Shown one piece after another: positions 38,293 through 47,296 of a stretch of 64,000 bases of DNA. The position numbers and the translations under genes are program-made. The DNA is from Limisphaera sp. Lineage in GTDB: Bacteria > Verrucomicrobiota > Verrucomicrobiia > Limisphaerales > Limisphaeraceae. Below the pieces are notes generated by a model that was not told the origin of the DNA, made no database searches, and was given only the letters and a program-made list of their open reading frames with translations. The DNA is taken from contig JANWVC010000003.1 in NCBI GenBank assembly GCA_025057755.1, positions 310,001-374,000 on the forward strand. The letters run 5' to 3'. Position 1 is the stretch's first letter, and each line of letters begins with the position of its first letter.

Positions 38293-39039
38293 ATGAAAGC
38301 CGTACCGCTAAAAGCTGTACCACGCACCGCAACGCGCCGAAGCGGAACCCGTAAGGTGCGGGCCTCCGGCTACGTGCCCGCCGTCATCTATGGTCGGCAC
38401 ATCCGAACCCAAAACCTTCAGGTGGCACGCAAAGAGTTGGAGAATCTCCTGCACCACACCGTTTCCGAAAACATTCTTCTCGACTTGACCATTGAGGGTG
38501 ACCGGCAGCCCCGGCGTCTGGCACTTTTGCAGGAAATCCAGCGCCATCCATTGAGCGGTGCCATCCTTCACGTGGACTTTCATGAAGTGGCCGAAAACGA
38601 AAAGGTCACCATGTACGTCCCGGTTGAAACTGTGGGTGAGGCTGCAGGTGTCAAAACCGGCGGCGGCATCCTCGAACACGTTCTGTTCCGCGTCAAAGTG
38701 CGAGCATTACCCAAAGATCTCCCTGAGCAGATAGTCGTGGATGTCACGCATCTGCAAGCCGGGCAGACGATTCACCTGGGCGAGCTACCAGTGCCGCCCG
38801 GCGTCGAAGTGCTGGGTGAAAAGACTGCTCCGGTCATCACCATCAGCGTGCCACGAGCCGAAGCGGAAGAAGCAGCGGCAGCTGCTGCACCCGCCGAAGC
38901 CGGTGCAGTCGAAATGATCAAGGAAAAGAAGGAGGCCCCGGCTGCTGAAAGCACAGAAAAGGCGGCTGCGGAAAAAGCCGAAAAGAAGGCCGAAAAGCCG
39001 GCGGGCGGCGAAAAGACCGAGAAGGAAAAGAAGAAGTAA
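38293..39039 (+). CDS. rplY: Ribosomal protein bL25, long CTC/Ctc form
   Basis: 248 residues from the ATG at 38293. bL25 binds 5S rRNA in the large subunit. The N-terminal 5S-binding domain includes RKVRASGYVPAVIYG, then EIQRHPLSGAILHVDFHEV; the C-terminal TL5/CTC beta domain runs to about residue 190 (VPPGVEVLGEKTAPVITISV). A long Ala/Glu/Lys-rich tail (about 190-248) is low-complexity and likely disordered, longer than average. It is co-transcribed with prs upstream and pth downstream, a common bacterial arrangement. Confidence 0.95.
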   Translation: MKAVPLKAVPRTATRRSGTRKVRASGYVPAVIYGRHIRTQNLQVARKELENLLHHTVSENILLDLTIEGDRQPRRLALLQEIQRHPLSGAILHVDFHEVAENEKVTMYVPVETVGEAAGVKTGGGILEHVLFRVKVRALPKDLPEQIVVDVTHLQAGQTIHLGELPVPPGVEVLGEKTAPVITISVPRAEAEEAAAAAAPAEAGAVEMIKEKKEAPAAESTEKAAAEKAEKKAEKPAGGEKTEKEKKK

Positions 39040-39090
39040 CGGACCCAATGAAGAAGAACTTGGCCACAGCCTCCTTCAGCCGCTGCAAGC

Positions 39091-39699
39091 ATGGAATCTT
39101 GGTTTCTTGTGGCCGGGCTGGGCAATCCGGGAAAAGCGTACGAACGGACCCGGCACAATGTCGGATTCCTCTTGGTGGAGCATCTGGCCCAGCGCTGGCA
39201 AGTTGGTTGGACGCTCCAACATGCCTTCCATGCGCAGCTGGCCCAGGCGCGTCGAGGCTCCATCCCAGTGTTGCTGTGCCAACCGCAAACTTATATGAAT
39301 GCCAGCGGGCAAGCCGTGGCCGCCGTGGCCCGGTATCATCGCATTCCCATCGATCGGATGTTAGTGATCGTGGACGATGCGGACCTGCCCTTGGGCCAGA
39401 TCCGGATGCGACCCGCTGGCAGCTCCGGCGGACATCACGGATTGGAGTCGGTCATCCAGTACATGGGAACCGGCAATTTTCCGCGACTTCGGATTGGCAT
39501 CGGTCGCCAACCCGGTGCGCGCGAGATTACCCAATATGTGTTAGGTACCTTCACCGACACCGAATGGGAGCTCATGCAAAGAGTGCTGGACCGGGCCGCC
39601 AACCAGGTAGAGTGTTGGCTGGACCACGGCTTGCAACGAGCTATGAACTTGTACAACGGCTGGGTCAACGACCCACCGCCCAAGAGTGAGGCAACGTGA
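39091..39699 (+). CDS. pth: Peptidyl-tRNA hydrolase
   Basis: 202 residues. It recycles tRNA by cleaving peptidyl-tRNA that drops off ribosomes. Conserved features are WFLVAGLGNPGKAYERTRHN with the catalytic His, QPQTYMNASGQAVAAVARYH, VDDADLPLGQIRMRPAGSSG with the catalytic Asp, and GHHGLESVIQYMGTGNFPRL. The stop overlaps the rpsF GTG start as GTGA. Length and residues are fully normal. Confidence 0.96.
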   Translation: MESWFLVAGLGNPGKAYERTRHNVGFLLVEHLAQRWQVGWTLQHAFHAQLAQARRGSIPVLLCQPQTYMNASGQAVAAVARYHRIPIDRMLVIVDDADLPLGQIRMRPAGSSGGHHGLESVIQYMGTGNFPRLRIGIGRQPGAREITQYVLGTFTDTEWELMQRVLDRAANQVECWLDHGLQRAMNLYNGWVNDPPPKSEAT

Positions 39700-40001
39700 A
39701 ACGTTACGAAGGACTGTTTATTTTAAATACCGCCGGTCAAGAGGAAGGAATTCAGGAGCTGATCGAGCGCATTAGCGCAGAGATCAAGCAAGCCGGCGGC
39801 CGAGTTGAAACCATTCAAAAGATGGGACGTCACAGCTTTGCGCGTGTGGCCAACCGCAAGGTGAGTTCGGGATTCTACGTCAATTTCATTTTTGAAGCCC
39901 CGCCGCACGCCATCGCCCAGTTGCGCAACCGGTTTGCGCTGACGGAAGAAATATTTCGGGTCATGTTCACTGTAGCGCCGCCCGCCCAAGCAGCCGCTTG
40001 A
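39696..40001 (+). CDS. rpsF: Ribosomal protein bS6
   Basis: 101 residues starting at GTG, coupled to pth by a GTGA overlap. bS6 binds the central domain of 16S rRNA, normally with bS18. The ferredoxin-like fold is shown by KRYEGLFILN, then GRVETIQKMGRHSFARVANR and YVNFIFEAPPHAIAQLRNRF. ssb follows after 24 bases. The partner gene rpsR, normally after ssb in this operon, is absent. Confidence 0.93.
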   Translation: MKRYEGLFILNTAGQEEGIQELIERISAEIKQAGGRVETIQKMGRHSFARVANRKVSSGFYVNFIFEAPPHAIAQLRNRFALTEEIFRVMFTVAPPAQAAA

Positions 40002-40025
40002 TTCCCACACACCAAGAGGTGCGCC

Positions 40026-40454
40026 ATGGCCAGCTTCAACAAAGTGATCCTGGCCGGGAATCTCACAAGGGACCCGGAGCTGCGTTACACGCCCAAGGGG
40101 ACCGCCATTGCACGCCTGGGACTGGCCGTCAACCGCCGCTGGCGCACCGACACCGGGGAGCTCAAGGACGAAACCACCTTCGTAGACGTGGATGCCTACG
40201 GCAAGACGGCGGAAACAATCGCTCAATACCTGAAAAAGGGGCGAGCGATTCTCATCGAAGGTCGCCTGAGATACGACACCTGGGAGGACAAACAAACCGG
40301 CCAAAAACGCAGCAAGCTCAGCGTGGTGCTGGAAAACTTTTCATTCCTGGATTCGGGCCGCGCCGAAGGTGCGCCGGCCCCGGCTGAAACCGCGAGAGCG
40401 ACCGACGCGGCTGAGGCTGAGCCGCTGCCGCCGGACGACGACGTCCCTTTTTAA
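40026..40454 (+). CDS. ssb: Single-stranded DNA-binding protein
   Basis: 142 residues: an OB-fold (NKVILAGNLTRDPELRYTPK, then LGLAVNRRW, TFVDVDAYGKTAETIAQYLK and ILIEGRLRYDTWEDKQTG) and a short acidic tail ending PPDDDVPF, the conserved partner-binding tip. It protects single-stranded DNA in replication and repair. It lies between rpsF and rplI, the standard operon position. Confidence 0.96.
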   Translation: MASFNKVILAGNLTRDPELRYTPKGTAIARLGLAVNRRWRTDTGELKDETTFVDVDAYGKTAETIAQYLKKGRAILIEGRLRYDTWEDKQTGQKRSKLSVVLENFSFLDSGRAEGAPAPAETARATDAAEAEPLPPDDDVPF

Positions 40455-40488
40455 TTCCGGCAGTGGTATATTGCGAAAGGAGTTTTGT

Positions 40489-41073
40489 ATGGCCAAAATG
40501 CAAGTCATTCTCACCAGTAACATCGTCGGGCTCGGCGCTGAGTCCGACCAGGTCACCGTGGCCGCCGGCTACGCGCGTAATTACCTCTTCCCACGCGGGT
40601 TGGCTATCCCTCTCACGGCGGCCAACAAACGCCGTCTCGAGGTCCTGAAACAGCGACGCGCCGAACGCGAGGCGCAAGAGTACAACACCATGTGCGAATT
40701 GGCCCGAAGCCTGGCCAAATTGGTCTGCGTGATCACCGTCAAAACTGGCGACGACGGCAAAATGTTCGGGAGCGTAACCAACGGCACGATCGCAGACGCG
40801 CTCAAGACCCAGTTTGACGTGGCTTTAGACAAGAAACAGATTCATCTCGAACAACCGATTAAAAGCCTCGGTGAATACGAAGTGGAACTGCGGCTGCATC
40901 CCGAGGTTAAGGGTGTCCTCAAGGTCCGCGTGGAAAGTAGTAATCCCATGGTTCTGGCGCAAACTGCCACGACTCAAACAGAAGCCAAGGCCGAAGGATC
41001 GGTCGCAGCACCAGCCAACGAGACCGAGGCGAAACCCTCCAAGCAAAGCAAAAAGTCGGCGAAAGGTTCCTAA
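40489..41073 (+). CDS. rplI: Ribosomal protein bL9
   Basis: 194 residues from the ATG at 40489, which has a good ribosome binding site GAAAGGAG about 6 bases upstream; a longer frame that starts inside ssb is not the gene. Core motifs are MQVILTSNIVGLGAESDQVT, VAAGYARNYLFPRGLAIPLT and GKMFGSVTNGTIADAL, then HLEQPIKSLGEYEVELRLHP. After residue 150 a low-complexity Ala/Lys/Glu tail of about 40 residues extends beyond the normal end. It is the last gene of the operon. Confidence 0.95.
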   Translation: MAKMQVILTSNIVGLGAESDQVTVAAGYARNYLFPRGLAIPLTAANKRRLEVLKQRRAEREAQEYNTMCELARSLAKLVCVITVKTGDDGKMFGSVTNGTIADALKTQFDVALDKKQIHLEQPIKSLGEYEVELRLHPEVKGVLKVRVESSNPMVLAQTATTQTEAKAEGSVAAPANETEAKPSKQSKKSAKGS

Positions 41074-41360
41074 ACCCTTGCCCGGGGCCTGGCACGGCTC
41101 CCACATCGGTGCGGGCACAGGCGACCGGTGTATCCTCCATAAGGCGGACCGTGCCAAGACGTGCCCTCGGGGAGGTCTCCCTGCACTTCAAGAACATTTC
41201 CCCCTGCTCAACCTCTCATGGACTGCGCTTGGGCACACTTGAGAAATTCCAGCCGCAGGAGCACGGCCACAACCTTGTTGCAATAAGTGGACGTCCGAAG
41301 TCTCCCGCTCTTGGATTGCAATCCCAGCTGTGAGTAAATCCGAAACCGCACCTGCGACCA

Positions 41361-41834
41361 TCACACAGACGGCCGCGCGTCCAAGTTGCGACGCGGTCTA
41401 ACAACAATGGCTTTCAATTCGGATCCCTCTACCTCTACACTACATGTCTCGACAGAAGGGTCATCCTTCAGTGCTTGATGGACTACCCAACGCTCGTACG
41501 CATTCATGGGGCTCAGCTCAACCGCGTCCCCCCACCGTCGCACCTTCTCAGCCGCGTCTTGCGCCTTGCGAACAAGCGCTTCGCGAACCTGTGACCGATA
41601 CCCGGCCACGTCCACGGTCACTTTGGGCGCATGAGGGTCTTGTGAGTAAAGAAGACGGTTCGTCAGATACTGCAAGTCAGAGAGCACCTGACCATGCTTA
41701 CCAATCAACCGACCTGCATCTGGACTTTGGACCTCCAGCAAAAGGCCTCCGGGCAACGGATGCTGCACCACAGTGGCCTCAAAGCCTAGCAAGGTCAACA
41801 AACGCTCCAATGTTGCTTTCGGATCGGCAGCCAT
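41361..41834 (-). CDS. Jag/KhpB-type KH-R3H RNA-binding protein
   Basis: 157 residues from the ATG at 41834. It has a KH domain with GRLIGKHGQVLSDLQYLTNR near residue 45 and an R3H domain (VELSPMNAYERWVVHQALKD, then RRNLDARPSV). The N-terminal Jag domain found in longer forms is short or absent. Such proteins bind single-stranded nucleic acid and, with KhpA, influence RNA and cell-wall regulation. It ends the rpmH-rnpA-yidD-yidC-jag series, 100 bases after yidC. Confidence 0.88.
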   Translation of the reverse strand: MAADPKATLERLLTLLGFEATVVQHPLPGGLLLEVQSPDAGRLIGKHGQVLSDLQYLTNRLLYSQDPHAPKVTVDVAGYRSQVREALVRKAQDAAEKVRRWGDAVELSPMNAYERWVVHQALKDDPSVETCSVEVEGSELKAIVVRPRRNLDARPSV

Positions 41835-41934
41835 AATCAACAACACGCAAGCCAGGGGCGGTTCATGAGCTTCGATGCCTCTACTAGTCCCACAACGGCG
41901 CAGCATCGCAGGTAACGATCCGACATGGCCAGGA

Positions 41935-43761
41935 TCATCGCTTCTTTTTCGGCGGCAAAGCCTGCGGCGTGGGCGATGCCGATTGCACCGACGGCTCCAT
42001 TGCCCGGGTCAACTTCATTTGCACGATGCTTAGCAGGTTTTGGACGGTCCAGTAAAGCGTCAAACCGGCGGAAAAATGATACAGGAAGACCAAGAAGAAC
42101 AGCGGCATCCAGCGGAGCAACTTCTGCTGAACCGGATCCATGCCGGGCGAGGGCGGTGTCAGATGTGATTGCCATAACATGGTGGCTCCCATCAGCAAGG
42201 GCAAAAGGTTCACAGGAAACCCTAGCACATAAAACAGCGTGTCCGGCCTGGACAAATCCGCCACCCAGAGAAATCGCGCGCCACGCAGCTCAATTGCACT
42301 CTGGATCATGTAAAAGAATCCGATAAACACCGGCATCTGCAACAGCATCGGCAAACATCCCCCCATGGGATTGATGCGGTGTTCCTTCCAAAACTCCATC
42401 ATCTTACGGTTGAGCTTGGCGGGGTCGTCCTTATACTTCTCCTGAAGAGCTTTCATTTGCGGCTGCAAGGCCGCCATCCGTTTCATCGATCGCATGCTGG
42501 CTTGCGTCAATGGCCAAAAGAGAATCTTGATAATGACCGTGATAGCGATAATAGCCCAGCCATACGATAGGCCCAGGACATCGTGCAGCCAGTTCATCGA
42601 CAAAAGCAGCGCCTTAGAGAAAAAACCAAAGAAGCCACCATACCCCATCACAAGGTCCACTTCATTCTCAAACCGATTGGCGATCCGGGCCAGGGTACGG
42701 TATTCCTTCGGTCCGGCATATACGTGCCATTCCTCTTGGAGAACCTCTCCCGGGGCCAGGACTTGAGCCGGATACGCCACCGACGTGAGGCAACCGAATG
42801 GATGCGCACGGGGCCGAGCCGGAGCATCCGCCGCTTCATAAGCAGGCAACGCGACACGTCGTCCCACAATCTGGGGCGCTGGCCGTTGGGGCATCGCGAT
42901 CATTGCGAAAAACTGATTCTGAGCCGCAACCCAAACAACGTTGCTGGCACCATCCCGATACTCGGACCGCGGCTGCGGACGGGTCAGCCCCAGGCAGGAC
43001 AGGAATCCCCGATTCTCAAACCAAGAAGACAGCGTGGTGTGCTTGTCCGAGCCATCAAACCACATCAAACCGACATGGGATCCGTCGTCATCCACTCCCA
43101 TCGGTGCCGCCGTGCCAACCACCCACTCCCGCGGCGGCAAAAGGAGGGATTCCGAAAGGGTATTTTCCACGCGCAAGCGGACCCGTATGAGGTAATTACT
43201 CCAGGGTTCGAACTCTTTGACCAGGCGAAGACCGTTGCTTAAGACCTTTTCAGCCCGGACCCCAGAGCCAACCCGCTCCATCCGGAAAAAGCCGTCTTCA
43301 ACCCACGACAAATCGCCCAGCAAGGTCAAAGCTGGTAAGGGGGCACTGCCGTTCAGTTCCGCCACTTCATTGGTATGCCCATTCACCCGACTACGGCGCC
43401 CCGGGGTCTCCGGATACTTCAGAAGTTCTACCCGCTTCAGTCCCCCCCCGCGTGAAGTGAACGTGTACCGGGCCTCTGGAACTTCGAGCACCAGTATTTC
43501 CTCAGCCGAATCCGTGGTCGGCCAATGGGCAAAACCTAACGACCGCACGATCGAAGCCGGCTCTGTCGCAACTCCAGACTGTCGCAACGCGCTCGCCGCG
43601 ACCGCAGTCCCCCCGTTGGTCACTATCGACAAAGGTGCATGGGTACCTTTTTGCTGACTCAAGTCGCTCTGCGGCGGGGGATAAAGCCTCGAAATGATCG
43701 CCGGCCAACTCAACAATAACAACAGGCAGATGCCCAAGATGACTATAGATTTCCGATCCAT
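41935..43761 (-). CDS. yidC: Membrane protein insertase YidC
   Basis: 608 residues from the ATG at 43761 (MDRKSIVILGICLLLLLSWP); the frame open to 43899 overlaps yidD and is not used. YidC inserts and folds inner-membrane proteins. The first helix is followed by a large periplasmic beta domain (about 60-370), typical of Gram-negative YidC. The conserved insertase core follows: WAIIAITVIIKILFWPLTQA, MKALQEKYKDDPAKLNRKMM, INPMGGCLPMLLQMPVFIGF and the last helices ending LTLYWTVQNLLSIVQM. A short Pro/Lys tail ends the protein. yidD is 13 bases upstream. Confidence 0.96.
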   Translation of the reverse strand: MDRKSIVILGICLLLLLSWPAIISRLYPPPQSDLSQQKGTHAPLSIVTNGGTAVAASALRQSGVATEPASIVRSLGFAHWPTTDSAEEILVLEVPEARYTFTSRGGGLKRVELLKYPETPGRRSRVNGHTNEVAELNGSAPLPALTLLGDLSWVEDGFFRMERVGSGVRAEKVLSNGLRLVKEFEPWSNYLIRVRLRVENTLSESLLLPPREWVVGTAAPMGVDDDGSHVGLMWFDGSDKHTTLSSWFENRGFLSCLGLTRPQPRSEYRDGASNVVWVAAQNQFFAMIAMPQRPAPQIVGRRVALPAYEAADAPARPRAHPFGCLTSVAYPAQVLAPGEVLQEEWHVYAGPKEYRTLARIANRFENEVDLVMGYGGFFGFFSKALLLSMNWLHDVLGLSYGWAIIAITVIIKILFWPLTQASMRSMKRMAALQPQMKALQEKYKDDPAKLNRKMMEFWKEHRINPMGGCLPMLLQMPVFIGFFYMIQSAIELRGARFLWVADLSRPDTLFYVLGFPVNLLPLLMGATMLWQSHLTPPSPGMDPVQQKLLRWMPLFFLVFLYHFSAGLTLYWTVQNLLSIVQMKLTRAMEPSVQSASPTPQALPPKKKR

Positions 43762-43774
43762 GCGAGTTCCGCGC

Positions 43775-44146
43775 TCAGCCGTGCCCTCTGCAGGGAAGCA
43801 AAATTGGACGATCCGGTGACAAAGTACATGAGCCGGCCGACCGGCAAGTTGAGTGCCCCAGGTCGCGACATGAATCCTGTTCCCCAAAGTTTGGCCCAAC
43901 TTCCTGTGAACCCGGCACTGGATCCCATCCAGCCCCGCCCCATGGATGACAACGCAGCAGGCGACGCAACGCCAAAAAGGTCCCCTTCCACACCCCGTGT
44001 CGCCTCACGGCCTCTTTCGCATAAACCGAGCAGGAGGGCTCAAATCGACAGCCCCAGCCCGGTCCGCACAACGTCTGCAGGACAGGCGAACCCACCCGGC
44101 GATACAACTGGAGGATGGCCAACACAACTCGTTGCGCAAGATTCAT
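43775..44146 (-). CDS. yidD: Membrane protein insertion efficiency factor YidD
   Basis: 123 residues, of which the first 75 are the YidD domain: LVQLYRRVGSP-like start, CRFEPSCSVYAKEAVRRHGV with the conserved Cys, then LALRRLLRCHPWGGAGWDPV. YidD assists YidC. The C-terminal 45 residues are Cys/Gly/Ser-rich and have no counterpart I know; they may be poorly conserved extension. The ATG overlaps the rnpA stop as ATGA, and yidC starts 13 bases downstream. Confidence 0.92.
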   Translation of the reverse strand: MNLAQRVVLAILQLYRRVGSPVLQTLCGPGWGCRFEPSCSVYAKEAVRRHGVWKGTFLALRRLLRCHPWGGAGWDPVPGSQEVGPNFGEQDSCRDLGHSTCRSAGSCTLSPDRPILLPCRGHG

Positions 44147-44583
44147 GAAACCGGTGGGGATTGAGAGATGTCCTGCGCTTTGGCCAGAGGGGATTCAAGC
44201 TGCTGGCGTTGTTCTTTGAGCAATCCTGCCCGCCGCATGGCAAGCAAAAAATCAGCCTCCACATCCCCGTAACCTTTATCCACAATCGAAGGGCGGGCTA
44301 CCAGGACCAAATCCACGGGCGGTGCCAAATCCCATTGGTGCAAGCGAAAAACCTCACGCAACAGCCGACGGGCCCGATTCCGAACCGTCGCGCGCCCCAG
44401 TTTGCGTCCGGCCACCACAGCGATGCGAGAGCGTTGGCCCTCCGGCCGCGGCAGCCAGTTTACAATCAAGCAACCTTGTGCCACCCGCCCCCCCTCATTG
44501 CGCAAACGCAGGAAGTCCCGACCCAGCTTCAGACGCTGGTGTTTCCTCAAACGAAACCCACCTGCCTCGGCCGCTTGTCTCAT
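44143..44583 (-). CDS. rnpA: Ribonuclease P protein component
   Basis: 146 residues from the ATG at 44583, which shares one base with the rpmH stop codon (TAATG). It is the protein cofactor of RNase P that matures the 5' ends of tRNAs. RnpA features are LRKHQRLKLGRDFLRLRNEG, then RIAVVAGRKLGRATVRNRAR and RLLREVFRLHQWDLAPPVDL, VLVARPSIVDKGY. Longer frames extending to 44754 cover rpmH in another phase and are not real. Coupled to rpmH before and yidD after. Confidence 0.95.
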   Translation of the reverse strand: MRQAAEAGGFRLRKHQRLKLGRDFLRLRNEGGRVAQGCLIVNWLPRPEGQRSRIAVVAGRKLGRATVRNRARRLLREVFRLHQWDLAPPVDLVLVARPSIVDKGYGDVEADFLLAMRRAGLLKEQRQQLESPLAKAQDISQSPPVS

Positions 44584-44720
44584 TAAACCGGCGTCAGGCG
44601 TTTGCGACCTTTCCGACGACGACGACGCAGGATGTCGCGACCGCCTTTCGTGGCCATACGGGCTCGGAAGCCGTATTGCCGCTTCCGACAAATTCTTGAT
44701 GGCTGATAGGTCCGCTTCAT
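44583..44720 (-). CDS. rpmH: Ribosomal protein bL34
   Basis: 45 codons found by translating the minus strand: [20 protein letters not shown], then [20 protein letters not shown] and RLTPV. This is a complete bL34, with the canonical MKRTYQPS start and the Arg-rich RRRRKGR region. The TAA stop shares one A with the rnpA ATG, giving the classical rpmH-rnpA coupling. A TTGACA promoter candidate lies about 110 bases upstream. Confidence 0.97.
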   Translation of the reverse strand: MKRTYQPSRICRKRQYGFRARMATKGGRDILRRRRRKGRKRLTPV

Positions 44721-44807
44721 ATGCGCTACTTCGACTCAAAACAAATTCCGGCAATCTACGCGTTCCGGCTGGGCAACGCTCCGAAACCGCTAGACTCGGA
44801 ATGCTTC

Positions 44808-44835
44808 AGGCTACTTGCACTCTCCACGGTGTCAA
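44808..44835 (-). promoter_or_regulatory. Predicted promoter of the rpmH-rnpA-yidD-yidC operon
   Basis: A perfect -35 TTGACA (44830-44835) and -10 TAGCCT (44808-44813), spacer 16 bases, about 90 bases upstream of the rpmH ATG. The same strong -35, weak TAxxxT -10 and 16-base spacer occurs at the tetR promoter. Confidence 0.5.
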
Positions 44836-44974
44836 GCAAGCCCGGAGACCCGCTCAGGGCAGAAAACCCTCTCGTGGCGCTGAGCCAAGGTCGCTTGTGC
44901 CAATTGAACCCAATAAAGAAGCAGCAGACCGGCTCGCGATTAACATAGTCGGAGTCGTTCAGAAAAAGTTTGCA

Positions 44975-45715
44975 TTATCGGCGAACTCGAAGACCCAATG
45001 CAGCCGCCTGGTCGGCGCAAATTGTCATAGCCGGATGCAGCCAAAGGAAAGACACCGGGAACCCCGTGGTAACTTAACCTTCCCGGTAAAATCGCTCCAA
45101 AACCCCAGCCCTAGACGTCCCGCTCACCAAGAGCAAAAGTCGACGTGCTTGCAACAAAGCGCCCACCCACAAAGTTCACCCGTGTCGGACTCGTGCCCCG
45201 GTCCCACCCAACATCGCATGCCGACGCATCGAAGCGGACAACGCTACAGCGTGGGGCCCCGGATACAAGGCCGCACCTGGCTCGTTCATGGCCAAATGCT
45301 CGTCCAGCCCCACACCCAAAATGCAGATGTCAATCGGTCCAAACCGGCGCAACCCTTCACCCGTCCGCCGACACTCACCCTCTGCATCCTGAGCCATGGT
45401 GTTCCAACCCATATACCGGTCAGCACTCGCGCCCAGTGGACGAAGCAGCCGTTCCTGCAAATAATGCTCGCTCGAACCTGGTTCGTCCGGTTCCAAACCA
45501 GCCCACTCATCCGGTTTAAGCCAGCGGACCTGGCTAAACAGTGCCGCATCCCGACGGCCAGCCTCTACCAGCAACTCATACACCAGTGCCGGAGAAGCCC
45601 CCGTCGCCGGACAAACCAGTGCATCAGGCTTGCAACGAATCCAATCCAGGACCCGCTCAGCCGCCGCCTGACTCATTCCCTCATAATTCACCGCAATGCA
45701 AAGCTCGGGCTCCAT
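44975..45715 (-). pseudogene. NagB/6-phosphogluconolactonase-family gene broken by two in-frame stops
   Basis: Translating the minus strand from the ATG at 45715 gives a NagB-like sugar-phosphate isomerase/deaminase: MEPELCIAVNYEGMSQ, ALVCPATGASPALVYELL, KPDEWAGLEP, then ICILGVGLDEHLAMNEPGAA. The frame is stopped by TGA at 45176-45178, continues as TLWVGALLQARRLLLLVSGT, is stopped again by TAA at 45074-45076, and continues as VTTGFPVSFLWLHPAMTICA to a final TAA at 44975. The sequence after each stop matches the expected NagB C-terminus in the same frame, so these are nonsense mutations, not frameshifts. The usual GxxGH motif also reads LDEHL. A functional enzyme is unlikely. Closest role by pattern: galactosamine- or glucosamine-6-phosphate deaminase/isomerase. 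Confidence 0.85.
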
Positions 45716-45958
45716 CAACCGGACCCCGGCCAGGACACGACCGGGATCTCCCACTCTCTCAGCTCCAGAACGGAAACATTCCGTGCGCGAGGATTCCTGA
45801 CTCACAGCGATCAATGTGTGGCCATCGCTCATGAATGTCCATTGCAGACCGGCTGCCCGAACTGTCCTGCAGCCCGCATTCCCGGCCAAGCTATCCCGCC
45901 GACCACGCCATGCCCCGCTCACAACCACAGGCATTCGAAGCTCGCGTGATTCCAACAC

Positions 45959-47296
45959 TCAACCGGCTGGCCTCCGATCCAACCCATTTCTTCCATCGGC
46001 GGGCTTCCCCAAGACCCCGGACCTGCCCTTCATTGAAACACGTGGCCGCTGCACAAACCACCAGCAGATCCCAAACATCAGGAGACATGCCACTCCCAAC
46101 ACTTGTAGGATCTGAATCGGCCCTTCATGAAAGCGCAGTAAGCCCAGCACATACACTCCTGCCACAGCCACCAACCACGGCACAACGCGGTAATCGTTGC
46201 TGGCCAAAAGATGGTTTACTAACACATTCGCAAGCGCCAGGGGAATCATCGCAGCAGCATACCAAGGCAGAATCGCCATCGTCGGTTCCACGTAGGCGGG
46301 CGTATACACCAATTGAATGAGCCAGGGACCAACCAAACAAAGGCCCACACCAGCCAGTCCCGCCAGGACACCCGTGCTCACCAAGGTCACGCCAAGCAAC
46401 CGCCCATTCTCTGATCGCACCGTGCTGCGCACCACCTTGGGAAACATCACTGCGGCCAACGGGCCGACTAACCAGATCAAGCCGCGGGCCAAGGTACCGG
46501 CACTGGCATACCACGCAGTCTGTTCCGGAAACCACCATTTGACAAAAACCGTATCTGCGCTGAACAAGAACAGCGTGACCCCGAATCCCAGAAACAAGGG
46601 CATGGTCTCCCGTAACAACGCACGTGCCGCCAAGGGCTCAGCTGGCCCCGCCCACACTGCACGGCTCTGCCACACCCCCAATACAATAGAAGCTACCACT
46701 CCAAGTAAGGCGCCGCTTACGATGCTAGTAGCCTCCGGACGCCACAGCCAGACCAAGGCCGTGGCCGTTCCCACCCGCACAACCGCGTTGGTCAACATGG
46801 ATAGCCCCAACCACAAAAAGTTCTGGGCGCCTTGCAACATCCCCCAAACCACCGGCATCCAGAAACAACCCAGCATTAACAATAACGTGATCCAAACCGC
46901 GGCAGGATTCCCGATGGTCAGTTTCCGGCTCAAAAACGGCTCGCACACTACAACCGCTGTGGCACCCGCAGACCAAGCCAAGGTCAACCAACCCCACAAC
47001 CCTCGAATCTTCCCCGCCAGCACCCGGCGTCGGTCCAGCGCTAGATCAGCCGCAGTCTGCTGGGCCACCACCATTTGAAGGGGAATGGCTGGAATAAGCA
47101 TCGTCAAAGTCAGAAGCGTTACCGCTGTTCCATACTCTGCTTCCGGAATCAGCTTGGAGAGAAAGTGAACGCCCAACATGACCACCCCGGTCACCAAGTT
47201 CACAATCATCAACCATCCGCTCTGACGGAAGAACGTGACTCGGTCAGAGGCGGTGGCGTCCAACCGATCTGTTGACCGATATGCTTTGGCTTGCAT
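45959..47296 (-). CDS. Wzx/MATE-type polysaccharide flippase
   Basis: 445 residues with about 12 predicted membrane helices, for example MIVNLVTGVVMLGVHFLSKL, LLLMLGCFWMPVVWGMLQGA, MPLFLGFGVTLFLFSADTVF with FVKWWFPEQ, and LVNHLLASNDYRVVPWLVAV. The DTVFVKWWF stretch, with a charged residue after Asp in a helix, is typical of polysaccharide exporters of the MOP superfamily. It likely flips lipid-linked oligosaccharides for a surface polymer. It lies immediately upstream of the NagB-family pseudogene on the same strand. Glycosyltransferases are not adjacent, so substrate is unknown. Confidence 0.8.
   Translation of the reverse strand: MQAKAYRSTDRLDATASDRVTFFRQSGWLMIVNLVTGVVMLGVHFLSKLIPEAEYGTAVTLLTLTMLIPAIPLQMVVAQQTAADLALDRRRVLAGKIRGLWGWLTLAWSAGATAVVVCEPFLSRKLTIGNPAAVWITLLLMLGCFWMPVVWGMLQGAQNFLWLGLSMLTNAVVRVGTATALVWLWRPEATSIVSGALLGVVASIVLGVWQSRAVWAGPAEPLAARALLRETMPLFLGFGVTLFLFSADTVFVKWWFPEQTAWYASAGTLARGLIWLVGPLAAVMFPKVVRSTVRSENGRLLGVTLVSTGVLAGLAGVGLCLVGPWLIQLVYTPAYVEPTMAILPWYAAAMIPLALANVLVNHLLASNDYRVVPWLVAVAGVYVLGLLRFHEGPIQILQVLGVACLLMFGICWWFVQRPRVSMKGRSGVLGKPADGRNGLDRRPAG

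Noticed and set aside
44276..44284. Perfect TTATCCACA DnaA box near rpmH-rnpA
   Set aside because: Only one box, inside rnpA coding sequence, with no AT-rich unwinding element or box cluster and no dnaA gene nearby; not enough for an origin.
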